Under the pieces are notes generated by a model. That model saw only the letters and a list, made by a program, of their open reading frames with translations. It ran no database searches and was not told where the DNA came from. 64,000 nucleotides of DNA from Lunularia cruciata. Lineage: Eukaryota > Streptophyta > Marchantiopsida > Lunulariales > Lunulariaceae. Below are positions 1-9,529 of this stretch, in pieces (the stretch's first letter is position 1; the number at the start of each line of letters is the position of its first letter). The translations under genes and the position numbers were made by a program. The DNA is taken from positions 1,059,001-1,123,000 of the forward strand of contig OX419755.1 in assembly GCA_948567375.1 (NCBI GenBank), written 5' to 3'.

Positions 1-827
1 TGTGCCATTTGCAGCACATTTCTACCTCAGGCTCAATTTGCTGAACTTGGCAGAGCAAACTCGGATGGTGTCACACTTCCATCCTGATTTGCAAAAGGAG
101 GTTGATGTTGAGGAGCAACAATACATCTTGTAGATCAGGAGCACCGACAACTACTACACAAAGACAAGAAAGAATGTGGAGGTCACAATGAGTACCCCAA
201 ATACAAAGAAGAGAAGTCGGCAAGGTGAAAGCCAAGTTTGAGGTGGAGTTGGCAATGTACCGAGAAGATCGGCTTGCAGATCGTGAACATGAGAGAAAGA
301 CAAGATTGGAGCCATTGAAGGAGATAGTCCTCCAAATGAATGCAATGTTAAGTACAGAGGCAAGTATTTGGATTGAAGAGATGAGGCTGCACGAGTTGAA
401 GTTGTTGGTGCAAGAGACAAGGCGAAGACAAGCGAAGGATATAGATATGAATGCTTTGTTAATTAGTCTCAGAACTTGTGTAGACAGAAAGATTTTAGAG
501 GTAGAGGATAACATTTCAATTAGATTAGACTTAGTGAAACTAGAGATAGAAAAGCTTTGGAAAGATGTTAGAGCAAAACCTAAAGTAGATAACATAGGAG
601 TACAAATGTCTTCGAAGTTACCAGTGGAGACATTAGAGAAGAGTGGGTCGGGAGATAAGGAGTTAGATAGATTACCCACTAGTGGAATTTCAGATCAAGA
701 AAGAGAATTGTTGGATTTGGTAGAAGAATTAGAAGTTGTGAAACCCGAGGATAGAGTAGTAGGAAGTAAGATTACTTTGGGTTCGGGTTTGAAAGCCGAA
801 GAAGAAGTAGACATTAGATCGGAGTAG
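1..827 (+). pseudogene. LTR-encoded coiled-coil protein, broken copy (L1)
   Basis: Bases 1-230 encode the end of the N-terminal domain and the start of the charged linker, with an in-frame stop near 130. From 225 to 827 about 200 codons are open and encode the C-terminal coiled coil: Glu/Lys/Arg-rich heptads, then an acidic tail ending in VDIRSE and a stop. A deletion of about 1 kb removes the middle of the protein. The same tail (VDIG[SL][ED]) ends the copies in L3, L4, L6, L7 and element A. Function is unknown. It lies inside an LTR, not between LTRs. Confidence 0.75.
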
Positions 828-1622
828 TAACAGTTTTGAGATCTGAAGAGGTAGATATGAAGAGGTGCATTGTCATTTCAGATCTGCAAGTTAGAAGAGT
901 TGTTGTAGAACGATATAGTTGTTAGAATTGTCAATTGATTCACTATTTAAGAATGGCATTCGCAATCAAATGTTGTTCAATGCTCATTATTTCTGAGAAT
1001 AGATAAAGCAAAGTGCTATGAAACAGTGCTCGTCGCTTGAGCTTGATTCCGAGTATCAACATTGTACTTGTGTTTGTGAGTGTGTGGAGAAATTAGAAGT
1101 GCAAGTCAGTGTGCTTGTTGGATGTTGGATTCCACAGCCTTGATCTTCATTCTGTGTGTTTGATCCTGAGTGAAGTGCAATCGAAGCAATGCCTTGACAG
1201 ATCTGAGAAGAATTATAGTATTGGTAGTATTTTGCATTTGTGAGTGTAGTGTGAGGTTGATCTGAAGCAATTTTGATTGAGGAAGTTGTGCCTTCAATGG
1301 AGGGGTGGAACACAATTCTTAGGCAAAGTCATTTTGCAGTGAAGTGCTATTTTTGGGAGAGCCTGAATCATCACAATCAAGATTGTTTGGAAAGATTTGA
1401 TGGAGTTGTGATTAAGAAGTGTTAATTTGTGACAAGACTGCAAATCAGTGCTTGTTACCCTCTTCTAGGTGTAGTTTCTACTTGAGAGATTAAAGATGCA
1501 ACCAAGAAGAACTACATTGTTATTGTTTGACTTTGTATTTGGACATTTTTGACTCGTATCTCTGCCGGAACAAACTTTACTTACCCGATTATCGCAAAAG
1601 TGATATTTGCCGAGTTGTCACA
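1..1622 (+). repeat. L1: right part of a giant A/C-family LTR
   Basis: The sequence matches the downstream part of the complete LTR at 21895-25650, in the same orientation. It ends in the family terminus TTGTCACA at 1615-1622. Directly after, at 1623, the 3' LTR of element A continues on the opposite strand in mid-sequence, so L1 is the right end of an insertion into that LTR. Its left end lies before the window, so I cannot tell a solo LTR from the 3' LTR of a full element. About 1 kb is missing near 230: sequence equivalent to 23244 joins sequence equivalent to 24256. Bases 828-1622 are the noncoding tail of the LTR. Confidence 0.85.
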
Positions 1623-3029
1623 CTTTGCCAAAGTTGCTTCTTCTCTTCTACACTCTCCATCACTCTATCGAGCTCTTGTTCCTTTGCTACTACCCTCGCC
1701 ATAGCATGGATAAGTTCTAATCTTGAATCAACAAACTCTTGCTTCAAGATTTCATATTCTGCTACTTGTCTTTCCCTTGCTATGTCACTCTTCTTAACAA
1801 GATCTTCTCAATATATCACCTCTCTCTTCAAGTCTTCAATTACTTGACTCTTCACTACTACCTCCCCTGGCAGTACTTCCCTTTCTTCCTCACCTCGGGT
1901 TATAATCTTCTTCATCTTCGAGTTCTCTTCTTCTAATCTTGATAACACCTGCAAAACAATCTTCACCTCAGGACATGTCGACTGCATCTCCTTCTTCCGG
2001 TGCTCCAACTTCACCAGCAATGGGCACACAATCTCCCTCAGGTACTCCACTCCATTGCTCGCAACTACTTCCTCTTGCGTAGCAATCTCCTTCCTTACTT
2101 CTTGTTCACCCGCTACTCGCCTTCTCCTCTGCAGTCTTTGTATCGGAATCAACGCCTCACTTCCCAAGTCTCTTTTGCTACTTCTCCCTTACCCAAGAAT
2201 GTGGCACCTTGCTCCACGCCTGCTTCTCTCCCGAGCACTAATCTCCAATCCGACTCTGTCCAGCGAGCCAGATTTCCTCTCTTCCCCTCTTCCTTGGGCC
2301 CATCAAGATACTTGGTCTTGATAATCTCAGTCATGAACCCTAGAAAATTGACATTCCAGTTCCATGCCAAGAACATGATCCAAAGTTGGCTCTAGACTTT
2401 GATTCTTGCGATCACGTCTAGTCTCCGAATTGCATGATTCCTCACTGCAAATTCGGAGTTCTTCTTTCCTCCTCCCATCTCTCTTGCTTTCTCGATATCT
2501 CTCGGTTTCACTCTCTCAACTTCTCCCTTACACACTAGCGCGTCTTCAACTCTATTTCCCTTCCCACGATCACCTACAAGACAACTTCTCAATGGCAAAG
2601 GAAAATTGCTTGACATTGCTTTGTCGTGAGCCCAATTTTTATAGAGTTGCGCTTTCTTTGTCTCTCTTCAATTCAAGTTTCTACCAAGAAATCACACCTC
2701 TTGCATGCGCCTATCACAGTCAATCATACTTCACGCGTATGGGCTGCTAATTTTGAATGGTCCCCTCTTGAATTTCTCGCCCCGATGAAAGGTTGTTAGA
2801 CTATCTTCACCTCGGGTTAAGCTTCCACTGATATGAAGATTTGTTAGTTCGGATTGTATGCTGATAGGGCATTTCCGAGTACTTTGCCTTATGACCCCAA
2901 GTCACTTTACTTCGGGTTTCATCCCAAAGACTCTTTTCTTTGCCTTCTTCGGCCATATAGGTGCAATCCAAATTCTCTATAAACTTCTTCTTCTCTATTT
3001 TGAAAAAAACAAAAAATGTGGGCACCACA
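1623..3029 (-). repeat. Element A 3' LTR (upstream part)
   Basis: The LTR begins, in minus-strand sense, with TGTGGTGCCCACATTTTTTG at 3029, directly after the polypurine tract. It runs through the upstream LTR region and the first part of the coiled-coil ORF to 1623, where L1 interrupts it. The missing remainder should lie left of the window. It carries the same internal deletion of about 1 kb as the 5' LTR of this element. Confidence 0.9.
1808..2616 (-). pseudogene. LTR-encoded coiled-coil protein, broken copy (A 3' LTR)
   Basis: Translation starts with MSSNFPLPLRS at 2616, the start seen in most copies. It gives a basic N-terminal segment (...RNHAIRRLDVIARIKV), then a stop. The next part of the N-terminal domain is at 2376-2149. 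It then jumps directly to the EALIPIQRLQRRRR segment and the coiled coil (2167-1808), because about 1 kb is deleted between the shared bases AAGTGAG. The reading continues to 1623, where L1 interrupts it. Stops and frame changes show it is inactive. Confidence 0.75.
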
Positions 3030-3030
3030 T

Positions 3031-3042
3031 ACCCCCTCCCTC
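3031..3042 (-). other. Polypurine tract of element A
   Basis: In minus-strand sense GAGGGAGGGGGTA immediately precedes the 3' LTR terminus TGTGG at 3029. This is the expected place for the plus-strand DNA primer. It fixes both the orientation of A and the LTR boundary. Confidence 0.85.
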
Positions 3043-3510
3043 AAATGTGAGCATCCCTGTTGTCGTCGGGAAAATAGCCCACGTGTACCCTTGAGGCTTT
3101 TGGTGTGATAAATTTTCTTTTCTCTTTTATTTGTTGTAAGGAACAGGGATTTATGATAATATGTCTCGGGTGTGGTTTTGCTACCTGGTTTTGGGAGAAA
3201 GTGAGGAGACAGAGAAGGGCTGAGGGTTTTCACAAAATGCCAAAAGATTTTGAGAGGGTTTGGCAGAGGATTCCGAGAGGAGTGGCAGAAATTTTCGGGA
3301 GAAGAAAGGAGTAGGGTTTTTTTTTTTGAAAAGGGACAGAGGAGTTTCAAGAGAGAAAGGGGTTTTTTTTCGGGAATGACTGGAGGAGTTTGGGGGCAGA
3401 GGACAGAAGGTGGGCAGGAAGGAAGTGAATCGAAAGGGATTGGAATGATCATGAAGGAGTAGTCAGGAAGGCTTTTTAGGGACAGAGGAAAAATCAGGAG
3501 AAAAAATTTC

Positions 3511-3895
3511 GAGTTGGACAGGAGAGGGTTTGGCAGGAGGAGAAATTCTTGAGAAGCTGGAGGGTTTGGACAGAGGAACACACACAGGAGAGAAATTTTT
3601 GAGTTGGACAGGAGGGGGTTTGGCAGGAGGAGAAATTCTCAAGAAGCTGGAGGGTTTGGACAGAGGAACACACACAGGAGAGAAATTTTCGAGTTGGACA
3701 GGAGGGGGTTTGGCAGGAGGAGAAATTCTCGAGAAGCTAGAGGGTTTGGACAGAGGAACACACACAAGAGAGAAATTTTTGAGTTGTACAGGAGGGGGTT
3801 TGGCAGGAGGAGAAATTCTCGAGAAGCTGGAGGGTTTGGACAGAGGAACACACACAGAGGAGAGGAATTTTCGAGTTGGACAGGAAGGGGCTTGA
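3511..3895. repeat. 90-bp tandem repeat, four copies plus a partial
   Basis: Units begin with GAGTTGGACAGGAG at 3511, 3601, 3691, 3781 and 3873. The period is exactly 90 bp between the first four starts. Because 90 is a multiple of three and the unit lacks stops in several frames, it produces spurious repetitive ORFs on both strands. It lies inside solo LTR E2. Confidence 0.95.
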
Positions 3896-4018
3896 AAGTG
3901 CAGGGATAGAAAGGAAATTTTCACAAGAATGTGAGGGCTTGAAAGTGCAGGGCAGAAAGTGTTTCATGAAGGAAATTTTCGCAGGAATGTGAGGGCTTGA
4001 AAGTGCAGGGTTGTGCTT

Positions 4019-4590
4019 GGACCAGGAGAGGAATTTCGAAATGTGAGAGTGCAGGGCTGTGCTTGGACCAGGAGAGCAATTTCGAAATGTGAGAGTGCAG
4101 GCTGTGTTTGGACCAGGAGAGGAATTCTGAAATGTGAGAGTGCAGGGCTGTGCTTGGACCAGGAGAGGAATTTCGAAATGTGAGAGTGCATGGCTGTGCT
4201 TGGACCAGGAGAGCAATTTCGAAATGTGAGAGTGCAGGGCTGTGCTTGGACCAGGAGAGCAATTTCGAAATGTGAGAGTGCAGGCTGTGTTTGGACCAGG
4301 AGAGGAATTCTGAAATGTGAGAGTGCAGGGCTGTGCTTGGACCAGGAGAGGAATTTCGAAATGTGAGTGTGCAGGGCTGTGCTTGGACCAGGAGGGAGAT
4401 TTCGAAATGTGAGAGTGCAGGGCTGTGTTTGGACCAGGAGAGGAATTCTGAAATGTGAGAGTGCAGGGCTGTGCTTGGACCAGGAGAGGAATTCTGAAAT
4501 GTGAGAGTGCAGGGCTGTGCTTGGACCAAGAGAGGAATTTCGAAATGTGAGAGTGCAGGGCTGTGCTTGGACCAGGAGAGAAATTTCGAA
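4019..4590. repeat. 46-bp tandem repeat, about 12 copies
   Basis: The unit GGACCAGGAGAGGAATTTCG continues through AAATGTGAGAGTGCAGGGCT and recurs about every 46 bp (for example at 4019 and 4065), with 1-2 bp variants. It is the second array of solo LTR E2. Confidence 0.95.
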
Positions 4591-4599
4591 ATGTGAAAG

Positions 4600-5090
4600 G
4601 AGTCTTGAAGGCTGAAAGGTTTGGAGATGCTTTAGGACTGTGTTTTGGACCAGGATAGGAATTTTCGAAATGTGAAAGGAGTCTTGAAGGCTGAAGGCTT
4701 TTGGAGATGCCTTAGGACTGCGTTTTGGACCAGGATAGGAATTTTCAAAATGTGAAAGGAGTCTTGAAGGGCTGAAGGCTTTTGGAGATGCCTAAGGGCT
4801 GTGTTTTGGACCAGGAGAGAACTTTCCAAAATGTGAGAGGAGTCTTGAAGGGCTGAAGGCTTTTGGAGATGCATGAGGGCTGTGTTTTGGACCAAGACAG
4901 AAATTTCAAAATGTGAAGGGAGTTTTGAAGGGCTGAAAGCTTTTGGAGATGCCTTAGGACTGTGTTTTGGACCAGGATAGGAATTTTCGAAATGTGAAAG
5001 GAGTCTTGAAGGGCTGAAGGCTTTTGGCGATGCCTTAGGACTGTGTTTTGGACCAGGATAGGAATTTTCGAAATGTGAAATGAGTCTTGG
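4600..5090. repeat. About 81-bp tandem repeat, about 6 copies
   Basis: A longer unit fuses the GGACCAGGATAGGAATTTTC motif of the preceding array to GTCTTGAAGGGCTGAAGGCT and GGAGATGCCTTAGGACTG. It repeats about every 80-83 bp. It appears to derive from the 46-bp array by gain of extra sequence, and is the third array of E2. Confidence 0.9.
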
Positions 5091-5560
5091 AAGCAGATTT
5101 GTGTTATGAATTGTGACTAGAGTTGAGGAAACTCCATTCTAGGATCTCTCAGTCTGGTCCAGGTGAAAAGCATAATTAAATGATCTGAGTGCCGGATTTA
5201 TGTTCAGTTAGATCACTCAGTTGTTGTTTATTTTATTTTATCAAAGGGCCACCGGACCTAGGTCTATGAACTGCCAGATCCCGAACCATAGCTTGAACCT
5301 GACAAGAAAATAGGATATGAGACCAAGCAGAGGAAGAAACCATAACACCAGCCTCGCATGACAAGATTGGTTTTACAAAAGTCAAGGATAAAACAAAACC
5401 TTCAGGGTGAGTCAACCTCAGAAAACTAAGCACAAGCAGCCATGTGCTCGGCGCACTCTCAAGACCGAACGTTCCCCACGACACCGCGAACATAGACCTC
5501 GGGTGTCTTAGAGACTTTTGAGTCTATGGTCCAATATCTCCAAACTCTCCACCCATTTAC

Positions 5561-7240
5561 TCAAGTGGCAAAAGGATTGCCATCCAAGTCTACAAGCTGC
5601 ATGGACCCATTTTCATAAAGATGAAGAACTCGATAGGGACCCATCCATCTCAAATGCAACTTGCCTGGAAAATTTTTTTGGCGATTGTCATATAACAAAA
5701 CCAAATCTCCTTCACGTACAGCCATAGGCTTGATATGCTTATCATGCCTGACTTTTCTCTGTGCTTGTACTTCCTTCATGGTTTGCATTGCATTGTCTCT
5801 TTCCTCTTCTAACCACATCAGTTGTTCTTTGCAAAGAATCCGATATGTCGGTACTTCAAATTCAACTAGCAGTATGGGATGCAAGCCATATGTCAAGAAG
5901 TATGGATTTTGTTTGGTTGTAATCTTTTCTATCGTTTGATATGCCCACAACACGGCTGGTAATTTTGTATCCCAGTCATAGGCATAATTGATAGTCACCT
6001 TATTCAAAATTTTGCAAAGTAACCCATTCGCCTTTTTTGTTAAGCCATTTGCTTTTGGGTTATAAGGAGTTGTCTTCCAATGTTTAATCTGAAAGTAATT
6101 GGTTAATGCCTCCATTACAGAGTTCAAAAAGTGTGTTCCTCGGTCACTGACCAATTCCACAGGACACCCATATCGGGAAATGATGTTTCAAAAGAAAAAT
6201 TCTGCCACAGTTTTAGCATCATCTCTGTGAGTTGCTTCAGCTTCGACCATCTTGGTAGCATAGTTAGTGAAAACCAAAATGTATTGCTTTCTTGTGACTC
6301 GGGTCACTGGTTGAATGGGACTCACAAAATCAATCCCCCATTTCTCAAATGGGGCCAAAGGCAAAATTGGTCTCAAAGGCCATTGAGAAGTAGCCATTGG
6401 TTTCCCCGTTCTTTGACAAGCATCACAGCTTTGGATATGAGCATGCACATCTTTGTACATTGTAGGCCACCAATACCCTGCCAAAAGAATCTTCTTTACA
6501 GTATTCTTCAGCGCATAGTGTCCTCCCGATGCTTCGGAGTATAAAGATTCAATCACTCCTCCTACTTTGTATGACTCCAAGCATCGCCGAAGTACTTCGT
6601 CCTCGCCCATCTTGAATAAAATGTTGTGTTTGAGCTGGTACGGCCCCATTTTCCTGAGAAAAACTGCTCTCTGCTCCGGGTCCATCCCATCAGGACAATG
6701 GAGAGTATGCAGATAATGATATTCTGCTGCATACCTTGTACTTTGCATTGCTGATAATTGATATAACTCTTCGTCAAGGAACTGATTGTCAATTTCCCAC
6801 TCCTGGTCTTGAGTTTCTAACCTGTACAGGAAGTCCACATTCGAATGCAAAGCTCCCTTCCTTACTTGTATAGTATATGTGAATTCTTGTAACAACAAGA
6901 TCCATCTTGCAATTTGCCCGGACAAATCTGCCTTCTTGACCAAATGTTGCAATGCGTAATGGTCAACATAGAAGACAAACTTGTATCCCAACAGGTAGTG
7001 GCAAAATTTCTTGCAGGCATACACCATTCCGAGTGCTTCTCTTTCAGTCATTGAATAGTTCTTTTCAGAAACTGAAAGTTGTCGGTTGGCATAATACATC
7101 GGGTAGTCCTTCTTCTTTTCATCCTTCTGACTTAAGACAACTCCGATGGCCATGGATGAAGTGTCCACATATACATGAAAAGGGACGTCCCAATTTGGGG
7201 CCCTCATAACTGGTGCTTCAACCAGCTTCTTCTTCAACAC
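5561..7240 (-). pseudogene. Element A pol: RNase H and integrase
   Basis: Two open segments in one frame (7240-6188, 350 aa; 6160-5561, 199 aa) are split by a short break near 6175. The first begins with RNase H (FHVYVDTSSMAIG, TEREALG). It continues with the integrase zinc domain (GHYALKN...CDACQRTG) and the first catalytic Asp (WGIDFVSP). The second has the second Asp (VSDRGTHF). Where gypsy integrases have Asn-Gly-Leu-x-Glu-Lys it reads NGLTKKANG, so the catalytic Glu appears replaced by Lys. The C-terminus (REGDLVLLYD...WMGPYRV) is typical of the family, and the stop is at 5561-5563. Inactive. Confidence 0.92.
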
Positions 7241-8573
7241 TTGGAAAGCTTCTTCTTGATTTGCTTCCCAGATAGTCTTCGGATTTCTTCAGAAGCTTTG
7301 TAAGGGGTGCAGCAAGCACCGCATAATTTGACAGAAAGCGTCTATAGTATCAAACATGTCCCAAGAAGGCTCTCAGCTCCTGGATGTTCTTCAAGGATTC
7401 CAAAGTTGCAATTACTTTAACCTTCCCGACATCGACTTCAATACCTTGGCTTGACACCCAATGCCCCAAAAGAATTCCCTCCTTCATTGCAAAGAAGCAT
7501 TTCTCCGGGTGTAATGACAAGCCGGCAAAATGACACCTTTCAAAAGTTTAGCAAAGGTAATCTAAATGTATATCTCTTTGTCCAAACACACAAAAATCAT
7601 CAATGAAGACTTCCACAAATTTGCACAGGAAATCTTTGAAGATTGAAGTCATCATCCGTTGGAAAGTAGCGGGAGCATTACACAACCCAAAGGGCATTTG
7701 ATAGTAAGAAAAAGTGCCCCAATTGGTTGTGAATGTGGTTTTATCCTTGTCCTCTTCTCAAATGGATACTTGATTGTACCCTAAAAATCCATCAAGAAAG
7801 CTATAACAAGGATGACCAGCTACTTGATCTAAAATTGTATCGGTAAAAGGCAAGGGATTATGATCCTTCCTTGTGACTGCGTTCAACTTCCGAAAGTCTT
7901 GGCACACTCGGATCTTCCTTGTTTTCTTTTTTGGGACAATGACAATGGGGGAAACCCATTCACTACTTAAGACAAGGAAGATGATTCCAGCCCCTAAGTA
8001 CTTGTTGATTTCATCTTTCACCAAAAGCGAGTACTTTGGGTTCAAGCGGTATTGTCTCTGCCAAACCGGAACCGCACCTTCAACCAGATCAATCCGGTGT
8101 TCTCCAAATTCTTGTGGATTACCCGGCATTTTATCAATAGACCAGGCAAATACATCCTAGAATTCTATGAACAAGGCAGTGTATCCTGCCAACTCCTCCG
8201 AAGTGACTGTCTTTGAAATTTTAAAATTTTTTCCTTCAATCAATACAACATCTTGACAGTCATCGGGGTTGATGACTCCTTCAACATGGCTTACTCGGCT
8301 TAACCCAAGGCGAGCTGCCATCAAACCCCCTTCCTCCAAGTCAGGTTCACCCGAGGTGAGGTCATATGGATCTTCGTCTTTGACATCCACCTTGTAGCAT
8401 TCCAAATAGTTCACTTGGACTTCATCTTCGGATTCGTCTGAGGATGAAGAGAATGAGTCTTTGGTGCCAAAAAACTTGTTTCCCTGAGGTGGGGAACTTT
8501 TGTCCAACTCACAGTCACCAGCTGCTGATCTTCGGATGAAATGTCCTTGAATCTTAACTTCTGCTGATGCCAA
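7241..8573 (-). pseudogene. Element A pol: linker and reverse transcriptase
   Basis: From 8573 an acidic linker leads into the RT in a frame shifted relative to the upstream gag-PR frame. Visible RT blocks are EWVSPIVIVPKKK, VCQDFRKLNAVTRKDHNPLP and CYSFLDGFLGYNQVSI (down to 7758). After a stop and frame change the palm continues in other frames. It shows MPFGLCNAPATFQ near 7690 and the catalytic FIDDF at about 7591-7605, so both active-site Asp codons remain. The sequence then rejoins the frame of the RNase H segment. Tat/Athila-like by motif style. Confidence 0.9.
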
Positions 8574-9529
8574 TCCACCACAACTTGGGCATTATACAAC
8601 CAGGGTCTTCCAATCAATAGAGGGTAACAAGTCTTTGTCATTGGTTGCAACACAATGTAGTTCAACTTGAAGGGCACCCCTCCAATGATCGTGGTTATAT
8701 TTGACAACATGCCCAAAGGCCGTCTCCTGGTTTGGTCTGCAAATTTCAAAACTCGGGATGTTGGCTCAAACGTATGATACCCGAGTTGATTTGCAGTATC
8801 TTCGGTCATGACATTCACACCGGACCCCAAATCAATGGGTATCGATGTGATCATGCACCTTGCAATCTCTGCATCCACCTCGGGAGATCCCAAATCTTCT
8901 TGTTCAATACGATAGATAGCGTGCAAGTCCTTCTTGGACATCGACCTCACCTTCTTGAGGGCCAAATTCAGCTGCTTCTTGTACAGCTTGTTATCTTCTC
9001 ACAATTGCTTAAATATAACGTTGGCATTTGTGGCTGCCAGATCTGCTACAATATTGTATTGGGGTACTCCTCCCAATTTGACCGTCTTTGCCTTCAGCTT
9101 CAGGTTTGAAGTCTCTCCATGTTCCATCTTGACTTTGGGACGCTTCAAAATGGTGATGGGATTGCTAGTGGCCTTAACCGAAGGATCCTCGGGTTGGCCC
9201 ACCTCGGCTTGGATCAGACCCTTTACTTTGGATCGGATGTCTGCCAAAAAAACTGGAGACTTCGTCTCTGTCTCCTCTTCCAAACTCATTTCTCGAGTTT
9301 TGAGTAGTGCCTCCTTTAGCTCTTTCTGCAAGGCTTTAGCTTTGGCTTTTGAGAGGATCTTTTCCTCCTTGGCAGAAAGAATTGCCTTTGGGCGCAGTCT
9401 CTTTGCCTTTCAAGAAGACGACGAGGTCGTGCTCAGTTCTTTGAGATCACGCTTCTTCTTACAGGCACATGTCTCAACCTTCAAAATTTCAAGGTCTGTC
9501 CATTCTCCTTCTGAGGCTAGACTCCCTTC
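8411..9529 (-). pseudogene. Element A: spacer and aspartic protease
   Basis: This follows the gag in the same frame after an in-frame stop at 9530. The segment 9331-8999 is Lys/Glu-rich. The segment 8965-8411 holds the retropepsin: active-site IDLGSGVNVM, where many relatives have Asp-Ser/Thr-Gly, then LGMLSNITTIIGG and the closing LLIGRPWL. A frame change between about 8573 and 8411 separates it from the RT. Element C preserves the homologous stretch at 27181-27440. Confidence 0.85.

Larger units (their letters stand above)
3061..5483 (+). repeat. E2: solo LTR related to element E, in the 3' UTR of A
   Basis: It starts TGTCGTCGGGAAAA at 3061 and ends CCCCACGACA at 5483. Its 3' terminus shares an ungapped block of about 70 bp (5405-5483, reverse complement) with the LTR ends of element E at 41810 and 51560, including AGTGC[AG]CCGAGCAC. 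A second block (5105-5160) matches E near 51915-51965. The 5' end also resembles E (TTTTCC[TC]GACGACA, reverse complement). It lies opposite to A, between the integrase stop and the PPT. Flanking 5-mers (CCTGT and CCGCG) do not match, so no TSD is visible. Most of its body is three tandem arrays. Confidence 0.75.

Noticed and set aside
3463-3924. Long repetitive ORFs on both strands at 3463-4529
   Set aside because: They are translations of the 90- and 46-bp tandem repeats. Both strands and several frames are open, as expected when unit lengths or composition avoid stops.
3511-5090. CRISPR-like array
   Set aside because: Head-to-tail tandem repeats without unique spacers, in eukaryotic retrotransposon sequence.
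3100-5100. Reading the tandem arrays as the native 3' UTR satellite of element A
   Set aside because: LTR-type termini at 3061 and 5483 and similarity to E LTR ends show a foreign solo LTR.
5233-5493. 86-aa ORF downstream of A integrase
   Set aside because: It lies in the terminal region of solo LTR E2 and matches E LTR sequence at the nucleotide level on the noncoding side.
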